Shown piece by piece: positions 49,067 to 60,201 of a stretch of DNA of 64,000 nucleotides (positions are counted from its first letter, which is position 1; every line of letters begins with the position of its first letter). The stretch is from positions 1 through 64,000 of the forward strand of contig JAIZOF010000001.1 of the NCBI GenBank assembly GCA_020525365.1. The letters are read 5' to 3'. Under the pieces are notes generated by a model, which was given only the letters and a program-made list of their open reading frames with translations, made no database searches and was not told where the DNA came from. Position numbers and translations under genes: made by a program. This DNA is from Sulfurovum sp. GTDB lineage: Bacteria > Campylobacterota > Campylobacteria > Campylobacterales > Sulfurovaceae.

Positions 49067-50967
49067 CTTCTGCTGTCACCATGATCATCATCAGATACAA
49101 AATGAGACACAAGTACATAACTGCCAGCCAGTAAAGCACTACTGTGTTTTACTTTCACATAGTATGTTCCAGCTGTGACACTTTTTGAGATTTTAAAGTT
49201 ACTATAGGCTGAACCATTATCATCAGATGCAATCTGATGACCATTTGCATTCAAAAGAGTTCCGTATGTATCTGTTAAGCCGGTTGTCTTTACAACCAGT
49301 GTTCCTCTACTGTGGATTTGGATTTTAAAGAAATCTACATCCCCATCTACTTCAATGCGCCCCTGCGTTGTACTGTTTGGATTGATGGGTTTTGCTGTAC
49401 TTCTGGTATTGCCATAATCATCAGATATAAACTGAGAAATAAGCGTATAATAACCAATTGATGAAGCACTACTGTGTTTTACTTTCACATAGTATGTTCC
49501 AGTTGAGACACTTTTTAAGATTCTAAAGTTACTATAGGTTGAACCATTATCATCAGATGCAATCTGATGACCATTTGCATTCAAAAGAGTTCCGTATGTA
49601 TCTGTTAAGCCGGTTGTCTTTACAACCAGTGTTCCACTACTGGGGATTCGGATTTTAAAGAAATCTACATCCCCGGCTACTTCAATGCGCCCTTGTGTTG
49701 TACTGTTTGGATTGATAGATGTTGCTGCAATTCTACTACTGGTATGATCATCAGGCACAAAATGAGACACAAGCGCATAAGAACCAATTCCTGTAGGACT
49801 ATGATGTCTCACTTTCGCATAGTATGTCCCAGCTGTGACACTTATTGAGATTCTAAAGTTATGACCTGAACCACTGTTGTCATCCAATGCAAGCTGGGCA
49901 CCGCTTCCGCCTAAAAGGGATCCATATGTATCTGTTGAGCCAGTTGTATTGATAATTAATGTTCCTCTTTTTCCACTAGGGATTATGATTTTAAAATAAT
50001 CTCCACTTCCAGCTGCTTCAATACGCCCCCGTGTTGTACTTTTGAGAGCTATGGGTGTTGCTGTATTGACATTATATCCATAATCATTGGGTATAAAATG
50101 AGATACAAGTGCATAAATACCTGTTCCCGTAGTACCACTGTGTCTCACTTTTACATAGTATGTTCCAGCCACTGTGATGAACTTTGAGATTTTAAAGTTA
50201 TGGTTCGAACTACTTATATTATCATTGGATGCAAGCTGGACACCACTTGCATTGTAAAGATATCCTTTTGTATCTGTGGTGTCAGTTGTCTCTACAACCA
50301 GTGTTCCGGTACGAGGGATTACGATTTTAAACCAATCTACGTCCCCAACTTTATTAATATGTCCTAATGTTGTGCTGTTTAGGTCTATGGATGTTGCTGT
50401 ATCTATACGATTACTATGATCAGATTCAAGGCTTATATCTAACCAATACGTACCAATTCCCGAAGAAGAAGGGTGTTTTACTCTCACATAATATGTTCCA
50501 GCCGCTACACTTCTTATGATTAAAAAATTATGACCTGAACCACCATTGTTATCTGCTGCAATTTGACTACCATCTGCATTGTAAAGGTATCCAACTGTAT
50601 CTGTTTGTCCAAGTGTCTGGATCATCAATATGCCTGTACGAGGCATTACAACTTTAAACCAATCCTCATCTCCAGCGACTTCAATGCTTCCTGATATTCT
50701 ACCGTTCAGCCTTGTGGTTGTTGCTGCATTCATACTATTGCCATGATCATCAGAACGTTGTAGTGTAAAGTTTACAACAAGTGTATAACGACCTGTTCCC
50801 CCAGAAGAATTGTGTTGTACTTTTACATAATATGTTCCAGCTGTTACACGCTCTTCAATGTTAAAGTTAGAATATGAACCAGCATCATCATCCAATGCAA
50901 TACGGCCACCACTTGCATTTAAAAAATATCCCAATGTATCTGTTGACCCAGTTGTATAAATAGTCAA
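49051..50967 (-). pseudogene. PPC-repeat protein piece, 5' part (piece E)
   Basis: Open frame of 638 codons with PPC domains only. It begins inside a domain: the frame is open upstream to a TAA near 51066, and no signal peptide is attached. At the duplication join it runs out of frame (GDSRRQQHP, stop), whereas piece D continues GDSRSLATS. Predicted to be an envelope or secreted protein like the rest of the family. About 75 bp of unrelated sequence (51060-51135) separates it from the lectin piece above. Confidence 0.65.
49067..50400. repeat. 1334-bp tandem duplication, second copy
   Basis: Second copy of the unit at 47733-49066. The inner 971 bp (49098-50068) also occurs at 43721-44691. Confidence 0.85.
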
Positions 50968-51127
50968 TTTTCCTGCACTAGGGATTACGATTTTATAGTA
51001 ATTGCTATCTCCAGGTAATTTAATATTTCCTGATGTTGTACTGTTTCGACTTATAAATTACGCCCCTCTTTGCCCATTGCTCAACTAGGTGCATATGGGA
51101 CCACTACAAGTAACTGATACATAGCCT

Positions 51128-52309
51128 TCAGGGAGGTCCCGAAGAAAAACTGTGATGTCTCACTTTGACATAATATGTTCCAGCTGTTACATTTTGTGAG
51201 AATTTAAAGTTACGATTTAATCCACTATTATCATCACCAACAAGAGTGAATGAACCCTGTGCGCCAAAAAGGCATCCGTATGTATCTGTTAATCCAGTTG
51301 TATTTACAATTAATCTTCCCGAACGAGGGATTACAATTTTAAACCAATCTTCATCTCCAGCTAGTTCAATACTTCCTGATGTTGTACTATTTGGTTTTAC
51401 AATTGTTGCTCTACTTCTATCATTACCATGATCATCAGAACCACCTGTTCTAGGCGATGGTATATAAAATTTTTGATTGATGCCACCATGACAACGCCAT
51501 AAAATAAGATCTGTTCTGTTTCCCCCATGAACATCTAAACATTTATGAGAAGCAATATGTAAAAACCGTTTTGTTTTATCAAGATAAGAGAATATTTGTT
51601 CTGCACTATTTGGTTGACACCGAGTATATGTTATTTTTGATCCATTACTATATGATTGGGCAGTTAAACACTTATTGGTTGAAGGGTCTCTTAGTGACCT
51701 GTTTGAAGTATAGATCAATAACTGATTTGCACTTGAAGCATTACACGTTCGTTTTTTAGCATAGTCCCCAACGTTGGTGATGCATCCCCCACCAAATGCA
51801 CGTGTAGATACTGGAGATGTTGTACTATTTGGTTTTACAATTGTTGCTCTACTTCTATCATTACCATGATCATCAGAACCACCTGTTCTAGGCGATGGTA
51901 TATAAAATTTTTGATTGATGCCACCATGACAACGCCATAAAATAAGATCTGTTCTGTTTCCCCCATGAACATCTAAACATTTATGAGAAGCAATATGTAA
52001 AAACCGTTTTGTTTTATCAAGATAAGAGAATATTTGTTCTGCACTATTTGGTTGACACCGAGTATATGTTATTTTTGATCCATTACTATATGATTGGGCA
52101 GTTAAACACTTATTGGTTGAAGGGTCTCTTAGTGACCTGTTTGAAGTATAGATCAATAACTGATTTGCACTTGAAGCATTACACGTTCGTTTTTTAGCAT
52201 AGTCCCCAACGTTGGTGATGCATCCCCCACCAAATGCACGTGTAGATACTGGAGAAGCATATGTTTGTGTTACTATAAAAAACAGCAACAATCCTATAAC
52301 CTTTTTCAT
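51128..52309 (-). CDS. Secreted protein with two ricin-B-type lectin domains and a PPC domain (partial)
   Basis: Starts at the ATG at 52307-52309, with GGGGGA 6 nt upstream (an in-frame TTG precedes it). A signal peptide of about 20 residues is cut near TYAS. Then come two lectin domains of 146 residues that look identical, from an exact 438-bp in-frame duplication. Each has CITNVGDY, NQLLIY, KCLTAQ, EQIFSY, KCLDVHGG and NQKFYI, the beta-trefoil pattern of sugar-binding ricin-B domains. A PPC domain (GDEDWFKIVI to YYVKVRHH) follows, then the frame breaks at 51128. Predicted to be exported and to bind carbohydrate; the target is unknown. Confidence 0.75.
   Translation of the reverse strand: MKKVIGLLLFFIVTQTYASPVSTRAFGGGCITNVGDYAKKRTCNASSANQLLIYTSNRSLRDPSTNKCLTAQSYSNGSKITYTRCQPNSAEQIFSYLDKTKRFLHIASHKCLDVHGGNRTDLILWRCHGGINQKFYIPSPRTGGSDDHGNDRSRATIVKPNSTTSPVSTRAFGGGCITNVGDYAKKRTCNASSANQLLIYTSNRSLRDPSTNKCLTAQSYSNGSKITYTRCQPNSAEQIFSYLDKTKRFLHIASHKCLDVHGGNRTDLILWRCHGGINQKFYIPSPRTGGSDDHGNDRSRATIVKPNSTTSGSIELAGDEDWFKIVIPRSGRLIVNTTGLTDTYGCLFGAQGSFTLVGDDNSGLNRNFKFSQNVTAGTYYVKVRHHSFSSGPP
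51378..51815. repeat. 438-bp in-frame duplication, first copy
   Basis: Appears identical to 51816-52253 and directly adjacent. 438 is 146 codons, so the frame is kept and the lectin domain is doubled. Confidence 0.85.
51816..52253. repeat. 438-bp in-frame duplication, second copy
   Basis: Second copy of the 51378-51815 unit. Its lectin part recurs at 44692-45081 and, partly, at 46790-47154. Confidence 0.85.
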
Positions 52310-52353
52310 CAAAATCCCCCTTACTTAATTAATTTTATGATTAGTACTGTTAT

Positions 52354-52935
52354 CAATATCTCTCTTTTACCAAAAACAAAACAGGAGATCTATTTATTGC
52401 ATCCCAAAGTGAATTTACTTCTCTTGCGTGAATCCTTGAAAAAAGCAATAAGCCTATCATGCCTTTTATGCACGATATAAAATCGAACATAATGAAACAG
52501 TAGCTGATAATCTCTTCCTCTTGTGACACTATTCTATCTAAAAAATCAATTTTTATAATTTTATGTTTATTTACTGTTGAGCCTCCTCCGGATACGAATA
52601 ATCTCAAGGACTATGAATTGCAGGCAAAGTATTTTTTGTCGGATAACTATGCCTATCCTAAATCTTTAACTCAATGATAAAACCATGTAAACATGGCAAA
52701 ACCTTGTCATTTTGGACTAAAATAAAATGAGTTGAAATGCTTAACAAAAAGAGGATTAGTTCAATTAATGGAGTTAGAAAAGTAGTTTAGATTTACAATG
52801 AATGTATCTATGAAAAGAATCTTAGAAAAATAGCCTCAAGGCTCACTAATCCAAGAGCATGGAAAACCGACTCTACCTGTGAGAGAACAAGATCATAAAA
52901 CTACAAGGAGGCCAGCAATAGGTAAGAATTTAGAT
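52354..52935 (-). repeat. Right arm of the ~570-bp inverted repeat
   Basis: Reverse complement of 42500-43060 with frequent small indels. Its inner edge falls exactly where the promoter of the lectin gene should be, so that gene's own promoter is replaced here. There is no gene within it. Confidence 0.7.
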
Positions 52936-52939
52936 ATTA

Positions 52940-53620
52940 ACGATGAACAGTGGTGGGAGTTAGAGGTATTTGAAGTGTAATATATTGCAGTTAAAATGGA
53001 AAAAATACTCAATGAAAAAATGGTAGCTGATAACGATGGTCAAGGTTTGATTTAATTGCTGAGTGCAATCCACGGGTGCAATTATTGCTGGGTTGAGCAA
53101 GGGTAGATGCAGTTGTCTTTGTGAGATGTATAAGGAATACAATGATTTTGGAAAAAATATGAGGAAAGATTCCCTTTCAATATTTTCCTTTTCGCTTTTT
53201 GTTCAAATATAAATCAACCAATCTTGAAGCAATGTAAATACTTTGGAGATGGCACATTTGAAGATGTCAAACTGATTTGATAGTGACATCTGTTGATGTG
53301 CCAAGATGATACGACTTTACAAGACAGATCGTTTAACAACATACTGGACAGGTGTTTAACACAAATGCCCTTTTGGCTTCAGTGCTGCACCACATACTTT
53401 AAGGTTGATAGAAGGTCCAAAGCATTCGGACTACTTGGTTGATGGAAGTATTGCTGCCAACAACCCATCACTGCAGTTATTGACGCATTACAACTTGAAA
53501 ATAAAAGATAAAGATGGCTCCCGCCTCTATATCAGTTTATAGTCTTATTGTCAATGGGTACTGGAAAGGTTGATGCATTGCCATGTGACTTATAGATATT
53601 CTTCCATTTTAACCACTTTT
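52940..53620 (+). pseudogene. Patatin-like phospholipase, indel-rich
   Basis: With frame changes the plus strand reads, near 53040-53130, a damaged GTSTGAIIAG (serine nucleophile motif GxSxG) and LCEMYKEY; then YFGDGTFEDVK near 53240; and SRLYIS followed by LLSMGTGKV near 53520-53575. The order fits a patatin-like lipid acyl hydrolase. At least six frameshifts are needed. A second, shorter piece lies at the window end. I suspect sequencing error more than gene decay. Confidence 0.55.
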
Positions 53621-53967
53621 TACGCTCTTGACGTAATGCATTTAAATCCACCACTATCCTTCAATTTATCAAAGTAGAGCGTACAACATTGCTGTCTGCT
53701 ACTTTTTTAGATAGGCTTTTTTAATTTTTATATCAAATAGTGGTCTATCAGTGGCACTCGTTGTTACATTTTCTATCTTTTTAACAGTCTTCTTCTGGAT
53801 GATGTGACTCGAGACATTGCGTAAATTGATAAGTTGAACCGAAAGGCAAATAGCTGAATCAAAACACATTTGCCGTTTTGTTTGTGTTACAATAGTCATT
53901 TTATCTAAGGGGTGTATTGTGGTTACTAATCAATACAAATGAAAAATCAATCAGTGGGAGAATTTTG
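53621..53967. other. Gene-poor stretch with family leader
   Basis: Mostly without an open frame. The leader of the next lectin-PPC gene occupies 53868-53967, including TACAAT at 53888-53893 and ATCTAAGGGGTGTATTGT; the equivalent minus-strand leader is at 47141-47225. Confidence 0.45.
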
Positions 53968-56440
53968 ATGAAAAGGTTATAGGATTGTTGCTGTTTCTTA
54001 CCCAGCAACGAGTATGTGTCTTGCTACCGATGACCATAGTGACGTTAGGATATTGGCACTCTCCAATCAAACAGTACAACACCAGGGCGCATTAACACAA
54101 TTAAGGATGTAGTTTTATGTTTCAGACTTTTTTGGTTAAAAAGTATGGGATAGAGAAGGTCAATGGTTTTTTCAAGGAGTACTCTAAGCAGTATTTTCCT
54201 TTTGGGATCAATAAGATGGTAACTTAAGTAATAACTTTAGAATCTCAGAGAAGTGTAACAGCTGGAATATATTATATAAGGTTAGACACCTTTTATATGA
54301 CGAACAGTACTTATTAAGCTTGTCTCAGTTTACATCTGACAGAGGTTCCAGCAATACAACGCAAAACCACGGATATCTACACGTGCATTTGGTGAAGTGC
54401 ATCACAAAGTTGAGCTATGCTAAAACAAACCTGTAATGATTCAACACACATAGAACTTGGAGTATGAATAATCACTCAAAACTCGCCTGAACCACTTCAA
54501 GCAATCAATGTTTAACAGTTTCAATCACATGACAATGGTCAAAATAGTATTTGCTCGTCTTGAAGAAAGTAACTAAGAGCAAAACTTTCTTATCATAACG
54601 ATACTACACAAGTTTATCCATACTGTCTTTTCTAATAAGTGTTTAGATATTCATGGAGAAACAGAACAGACCTTATTTTATGGAGTTGTCATGGTGGGTG
54701 TTAACCAGTAATTTTATGTACAGCCTGAGGTACACAGCTGGTCAATACAGATTAGTTCTGCATCGCAGAACCTATTAATACAGAATCACAAGTATCTACA
54801 TGCGGTGGAGGATGTATCACAAGGTTGGAGAACTATGCAAAAGACGAACTGTGGTACTAGTAATCAGTCGTTAACCTATACTTCAAACAGGGCATAGAGA
54901 CCTGCAAGCAATAAGTGTTTAACTTTGCCCAATCTAATAATAGTCAAAATCTTTAATGTCAAAATAGTGACCAGTATTCATATCTGAAACTCGTAAGTTT
55001 TATGTGCTTCTCGCCATGTTTTAGATATTCATGGAGGAAACAAAACAGATCTTGTTACATGGCGTTGTCATGGTGGCACAACAAAAATTTTCATCGCCTA
55101 GAACAAGTGGTTCTGATGATCATGGTAATGATAGGGTAGGAGCAACTTAGTTGTAAAACACATGAGTACAACATCAGGAAATATTGAACTAGCTGGAGAT
55201 GAAGATTGGTTTAAAGTATATCCACCGTTCGGGGAAGATTATTGTAAATACAACTGGATTAACAGATACATGAGATGCTGGTGCCTGGGAGTTCATCCTG
55301 TTGGTGATGATAATGATGGATTAAATCGTAACTTTGGTGCTCACAAAATGTAACAGCTGGAATACATATTATGTCAAAGTGAGAGAGACATCACAGTTTT
55401 CTTCGGGACAGTCGCTATTCGCTTGTTGTAAACTTTATATTACAAGTTCTGATAATCATTAGTATGAAGTAGAATACTGCAGCAATACCTGTAAGTCAAT
55501 AGTACAACATCAGGAAATATTAAATTACCTGGAGATATGAGTACTATAAAATCGTAATCCTAGTGCGAGAAAATTGACTATTTAATACAACTGGGTCAGC
55601 AGATACATTGGGATATTTTTTTTTAAGAAATGCAGAAGTGTTGAAATGTGTGCATTGGATGAGATGCTGGTTCATATTCTGCTTTAACATTGAAGGCGAT
55701 GGCAGCTGGAACATATTATGTAAAGAGTACAACACAACTACTGGGGAACAGGGGTGTTAGCTTGTTGTAAACTTTACACTACAACGTTCACAGTGATCAT
55801 GGCAATAGTATGAATGCAGCAACAACCACAAGGCTGAACGGTAGAATATCAGGAACATTGAAGACAGCTGGAGATGAGTTGGTTTAAAGTTATGTGCCTC
55901 GGCACAGGCATGATGATGAATCGAACACTTGGACAAACAGATACAGTTGGATACCTTTACAATGCAGATGGTAGTCAAATTACAGCAGATAACAATGGTG
56001 GTTCAGGTCATAATTTTTAATCATAAAGTGTAGTAGCTGGGTATATTATGTGAGGTAAGACACGAATCTCTTCAGGGGTGGTGCGTGTTGGTTGAATAAG
56101 TAACCAGATCTGATCATGGCAGTTGATGTATGCAGCAACAGCCATCAACCGTGAGTACAACACTGGGACGATGTGTGTGGGGATAACAGTGCTAGGGTGG
56201 GTGGTAGGAACATTGATTGTTCCTTCAACCTGGACCGACAGACACCAGTTGGATACCTTTTAAATACAAACTGAGATCAAATTGCATTAGATGATAATGG
56301 TGGTTCTGGTAGTAACACTGGGAATTTCAAAGGTGACGCTGGAACGTGTTATGTAAGTGAAACTCCATGCTCTGCGACAACTGGTCCTTATTCACTGATA
56401 TCTCGTTCTACCGCAGGTCAAACACAAGAGTATAGACAAT
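53968..56440 (+). pseudogene. Lectin-PPC gene 1, plus strand, indel-rich
   Basis: The ATG at 53968 begins a damaged signal sequence like MKRLIGLLLF, followed by a PPC domain, two lectin domains (STRAFG-like starts at 54376 and 54793, and DVHGG-like ends at 54650 and 55030), then PPC domains to about 56440 (end near LISR..AGQTQ). The domain order matches the clean minus-strand pieces 52309-51128, 50967-50420 and 46014-45334 read together, so this shows how the intact gene should run. Single-base losses occur roughly every 10-20 bases. Confidence 0.55.
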
Positions 56441-56710
56441 TCTTTACATCACCCAGGGCTCCAGTAATATGGGACAGGCAGCAACAGGGCACAACATATA
56501 GGAAGATAATTGATCACTGTATTCCCAGAAAAAGACTTAACAGAAGAAGGAGCAACAAGCCTCTTCTCTTCTCTTCAGAAAACCTCAAGATGCTTTCGCG
56601 CAGCATACATCACATAGTGTTTACCATTTTGTTTATTACAGTCTGTTTATCTAAAGATATATGGTATTTGCTCGTCAATAAAAGTAACCTCGATTAAGGA
56701 AGATTTTTAT

Positions 56711-58860
56711 AAAAGGTTATAGGATTATTACTATTTTTATGGCAACACAAGCATACACTATATATGCTACCAACGATCTTCATGGCAACAGTAGAAACAC
56801 AACACCATCAACCCAAACAATTATAACACACAGGCGCATTGAAAGGACTGAGATGCGAACTACTTTAAGTGTTATCCCTCGTGGAGGGAGGAACACTGGT
56901 GGTTAAGACAGGAGCTTAACAGATACCAAAGGATACCTTTACACTGCAAGTGGTGGTCCAAATTGCATCTGATAACAGTGGCTTGGACACTATTTAAAAA
57001 TGACAAAGGGTAAGAGTGGATTTTATACTACGTCGAAGTGAAACACCATCTTTTCATCAGTTAGCAACTATACTTATCTGATTACCTGGGATGACCGCGG
57101 CGGCCGGTGAAACGCAGCGGCGCGTAGCCCAGGCGGTATCTGCGGGCGTTGAGAGGACCAGTCTGGACTGCTTTGGTGTTGTCCTGGGTGGAGCGCTGAT
57201 TGGTTGAGACGGCAGACCAGCAGATGCCGGGATGCTGCGGTCGGTGGTCAAATTGCATCTGATGATAGCAGTGGCTTTGGACACTAACTTTAAAGTGACA
57301 AAGGGTAAGGCCTGGAACGCCGTGAGTGAAACGCCGTAATACTTCGTCGGTTGGCAGCCTTGTGCTTGTATCGCAGTTTGCCCAACGACCATGGCGGCAG
57401 TGAAACACAGCAGCACCCATCAGCCCCAAACAGTATAACACACGGGGCGCATTGAAAGGGCCAGAGATGCCAGACTGCTTTAAGGTATCCTGTCGTGGAA
57501 TGGAGCCACTGGTGGGTTAAGACAACGGGCTTAACAGATACTGGATACCTTTACTGCAGGTGGTGGTCAGAATTATCTGATGATAACAGTGGCGTTCTTT
57601 AAAATGACAAAGGGTAAAGGCGGAACATACTGCGTCAGGTGAAATGCCGTAATACTTCATCGGTTGGCAACTGCTGTATGGGTTTTCCCAACGACGCCAG
57701 CGGCAGTAGAAACACGTAACCTCCCATCAGCTGACAGTGCCAACACACGGGCGCATTGAAAGGAGCTAGAGATGCAGACTACTTTAAATTGTATCCCTCG
57801 TGGAGGAACACTGGTAGTTGAACAATAAAGGCAGATACCAGATGCCTTGCACTGCAGGTGGTGGATCGTGCATCTGGTAATGGCGTGAAACTTGGACACT
57901 GCTTTAAAATGACCAAAAGGGTGGGGCTGGAACATACTACGTCAGAGTGAAACACCGTGTACTTCATCAGTTGGCAACTAACATGCTTTGTCTGGTTTAC
58001 GCAACGACCATGGCAGCAGTAGAAACACAGTAACATCTATTAAAACGGTATAACACACAGGCATTGAAGGGAGCTGGGATGCAGACACACTTTAAAATTG
58101 TTATCGTGGAGAGCACTGGTGGCAGGCAACAGATGCAAGGACCTTGCTGGTGGTGATCGGAAATTGCATCTGATGATAACAGTACTTGGACACTAACTGT
58201 GACCAAGGGTATTAAGAGGCTGGAACGTACTACGTCAGAGTGAGCACCGTGGTCTTCATCAGTTGGCAACTATATGCTTGTCTGAATTTATACCCAACGA
58301 CCGTAGCAGCAGTGAGCACAGCAGCTCCATCAGCCCAAACGAAAGTATAACACGGGCGCATTAGAGCTAGAGATGCAGACTACTAAAATTATCCCCCTCG
58401 TGGAGAGAACACTGGTGGTTAAGACAACGGGCTTAACAGATACCAGAGATACCTTTTGCAGGTGATGATCGATAAATCTGATAATAGTGGCAGACACTAA
58501 CTTAAAATGACAAGGGTAGGAGCTGGAACATACTACGTCAGTGGCTGTAATCTTCATCCCAGTTGGCAACTATATGCTTGTCACAGTTTACTGCCCGGCG
58601 ACCGTGGCAGCAGTAGAAACGCAGTACCATCAGCCCAAACGGTAGCTTGCACGGGCGCATTGAAGAATAGAGATGCGAACCACTTTAGTGTTGTCGGAGG
58701 AGCACTTGGTGGTTAGACAACTTGAGGCTAACAGATACCAAAGATATTACTGCGGTGGTGGTCCGTGCATCTGATAACAGTGGCTTGGACACTAACTTTA
58801 AAATGACAAAGGGTAAGGCTGGAACATGCTACGTCCGTGAAACACCGTGACTATAGGCAT
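56711..58860 (+). pseudogene. PPC-array gene 2, plus strand, indel-rich
   Basis: A damaged signal sequence (ATG lost, KRL/IGLLLF-like) is followed by at least seven very similar PPC units. A marker string resembling GGTGGTCAAATTGCATCTGA recurs near 56952, 57243, 57561, 57859, 58150, 58461 and 58754, giving a spacing of about 300 bp (100 codons). No lectin domain is evident. The unit at 57090-57240 is strongly shifted toward G and C. Confidence 0.5.
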
Positions 58861-59190
58861 TGACAGGATACCCCCACTGCCAATACCAAAGTGCCCAAAT
58901 CAGTGTGCCAAGAAATGAGTAAGCCCAACCTGCAGGCAGTTCATTCTTGTATTCACCAATACCATCCCAATTTTCTTCAGCAAGTTCACCCTAGCATGTT
59001 ATCCTCGTGGAGAACACGGTACTGTTGTATCTTGTGGTCACAGAAAAAACCTCTTCCTTCAAGAAAACCTAAGGCCTCTTGTGGCGATTGTATAGTCATA
59101 AGATTATTGACTCTTTATATGTTAAATAGCCTTTTGTTGGATAAAGTGTATTGTAATGACAATATAAATAGAATCAATTAAAGGAATTTT
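58861..59190. other. Unresolved stretch between genes 2 and 3
   Basis: No supported gene. It has a few PPC-like words (CCTCGTGGAGAACACGG) and, near 59140-59190, an A/T-rich leader ending in AAGGAATTTT before the next start. Confidence 0.35.
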
Positions 59191-60060
59191 GTGAAAAGAG
59201 CATAGGATTATCATTTCTTGTAGCAATGGTATCTGCAAGCATATTCAGTTCTTTCAAATATCTACACATGCATTTGGTGGTAAATGTTGAAGGTGTGCAC
59301 AAGAACAAACTTGTAATAATGGCTCAAATAAAATCAGTTATTGACAATGACAAACTTGATACACTAGAAGCCCTTTGACCAATCAATGTTTAACTGCTCA
59401 CCCATCATTTAAGAGTGGGGTAAAAATAATTAATACTCAATGTCAGAAGATAGTCAAGCCTGACTTTTGTTTATAGCAGTAATACCAAGATTTTTATATC
59501 CTGCTGCAGTGTCTGAGAAAGCAAAAATGAATCTTACTTTGGATAGTTGTGAGTGAGCTAAAAGTCAGATTTGATGTGCAGCCAATTAGATACTCTGAGG
59601 AGGGTGGTCAAGCCTTTTAAAAGTACGGAGTAAGATATTGAGAAGGCGCATCTAACCTGAAGGTAGTGATACCTCCAAAAAATTGCAGGGCTTGATAAAA
59701 AGTATCACGAATGAAGTATCTAAGTTAAAGATAGTATTTCCAAAATTTATAGAGTCTGGCAAGGTATTTCGAAAAACTTCCTGACTGAAAGACGTGTCTC
59801 AAAAACTCATAGTCAATAAAGATTAAAGACAAAGTTTCTAAATGAAGATAATATCTCAAAGCTTATAAAATCACAATAAAAAGACATTGAAGACAAGTTT
59901 CTAGGCTGAAGGTAGATCATCTCAAAATTTGTAAGAGTTTGATAAAAAGATGAGTATCTAGCACAGAGACAATGCAGGTAGTGTCAGTATGATTTTGAAA
60001 AACTCCGTACAAGTAAAATAACTTCAGATCTAAATCACTCCAAAATTGCTCTAAAGATTT
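59191..60060 (+). pseudogene. Lectin plus coiled-coil gene 3, indel-rich
   Basis: A GTG start after AAGGA opens a damaged signal sequence (LSFLVAMVSASIFS). A lectin-like start (STHAFGG-like) follows near 59260. From about 59640 to 59960 a ~60-65-bp unit repeats at least five times, reading roughly KVSKLKDSISKLIES, a coiled-coil-like pattern. A final PPC domain is not visible. This architecture differs from its neighbours. Confidence 0.4.
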
Positions 60061-60201
60061 CCCATTACCAATCTTCAACTCTTTTGGTTTGCCATATTTA
60101 ACTTTTAGGTGTGACCTTTGTCTATGCTAAATAATGGGGTTCTATCTAAGGTATGTAGGTGATTAACAATAAAAATAAAAAATCAACGAAGGAGGATTTT
60201 C

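Noticed and set aside
42500-52935. Inverted arms as terminal repeats of an IS or composite transposon
   Set aside because: No transposase frame in either arm, no short terminal repeats and no target duplication could be found.
57057-57441. Two 119-codon minus-strand frames in the G/C-rich stretch
   Set aside because: They overlap each other, lie opposite the PPC array and have no ribosome site or recognisable domain; they are shadows of the repeat.
43721-58860. Repeats considered as a CRISPR array
   Set aside because: Units are 300-1334 bp, coding, and show no short repeat-spacer pattern; no cas genes are present.
56940-58860. Diversity-generating retroelement (A-directed variation between repeats)
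   Set aside because: No reverse transcriptase or template/variable pair is visible, and changes affect all bases and include many indels.
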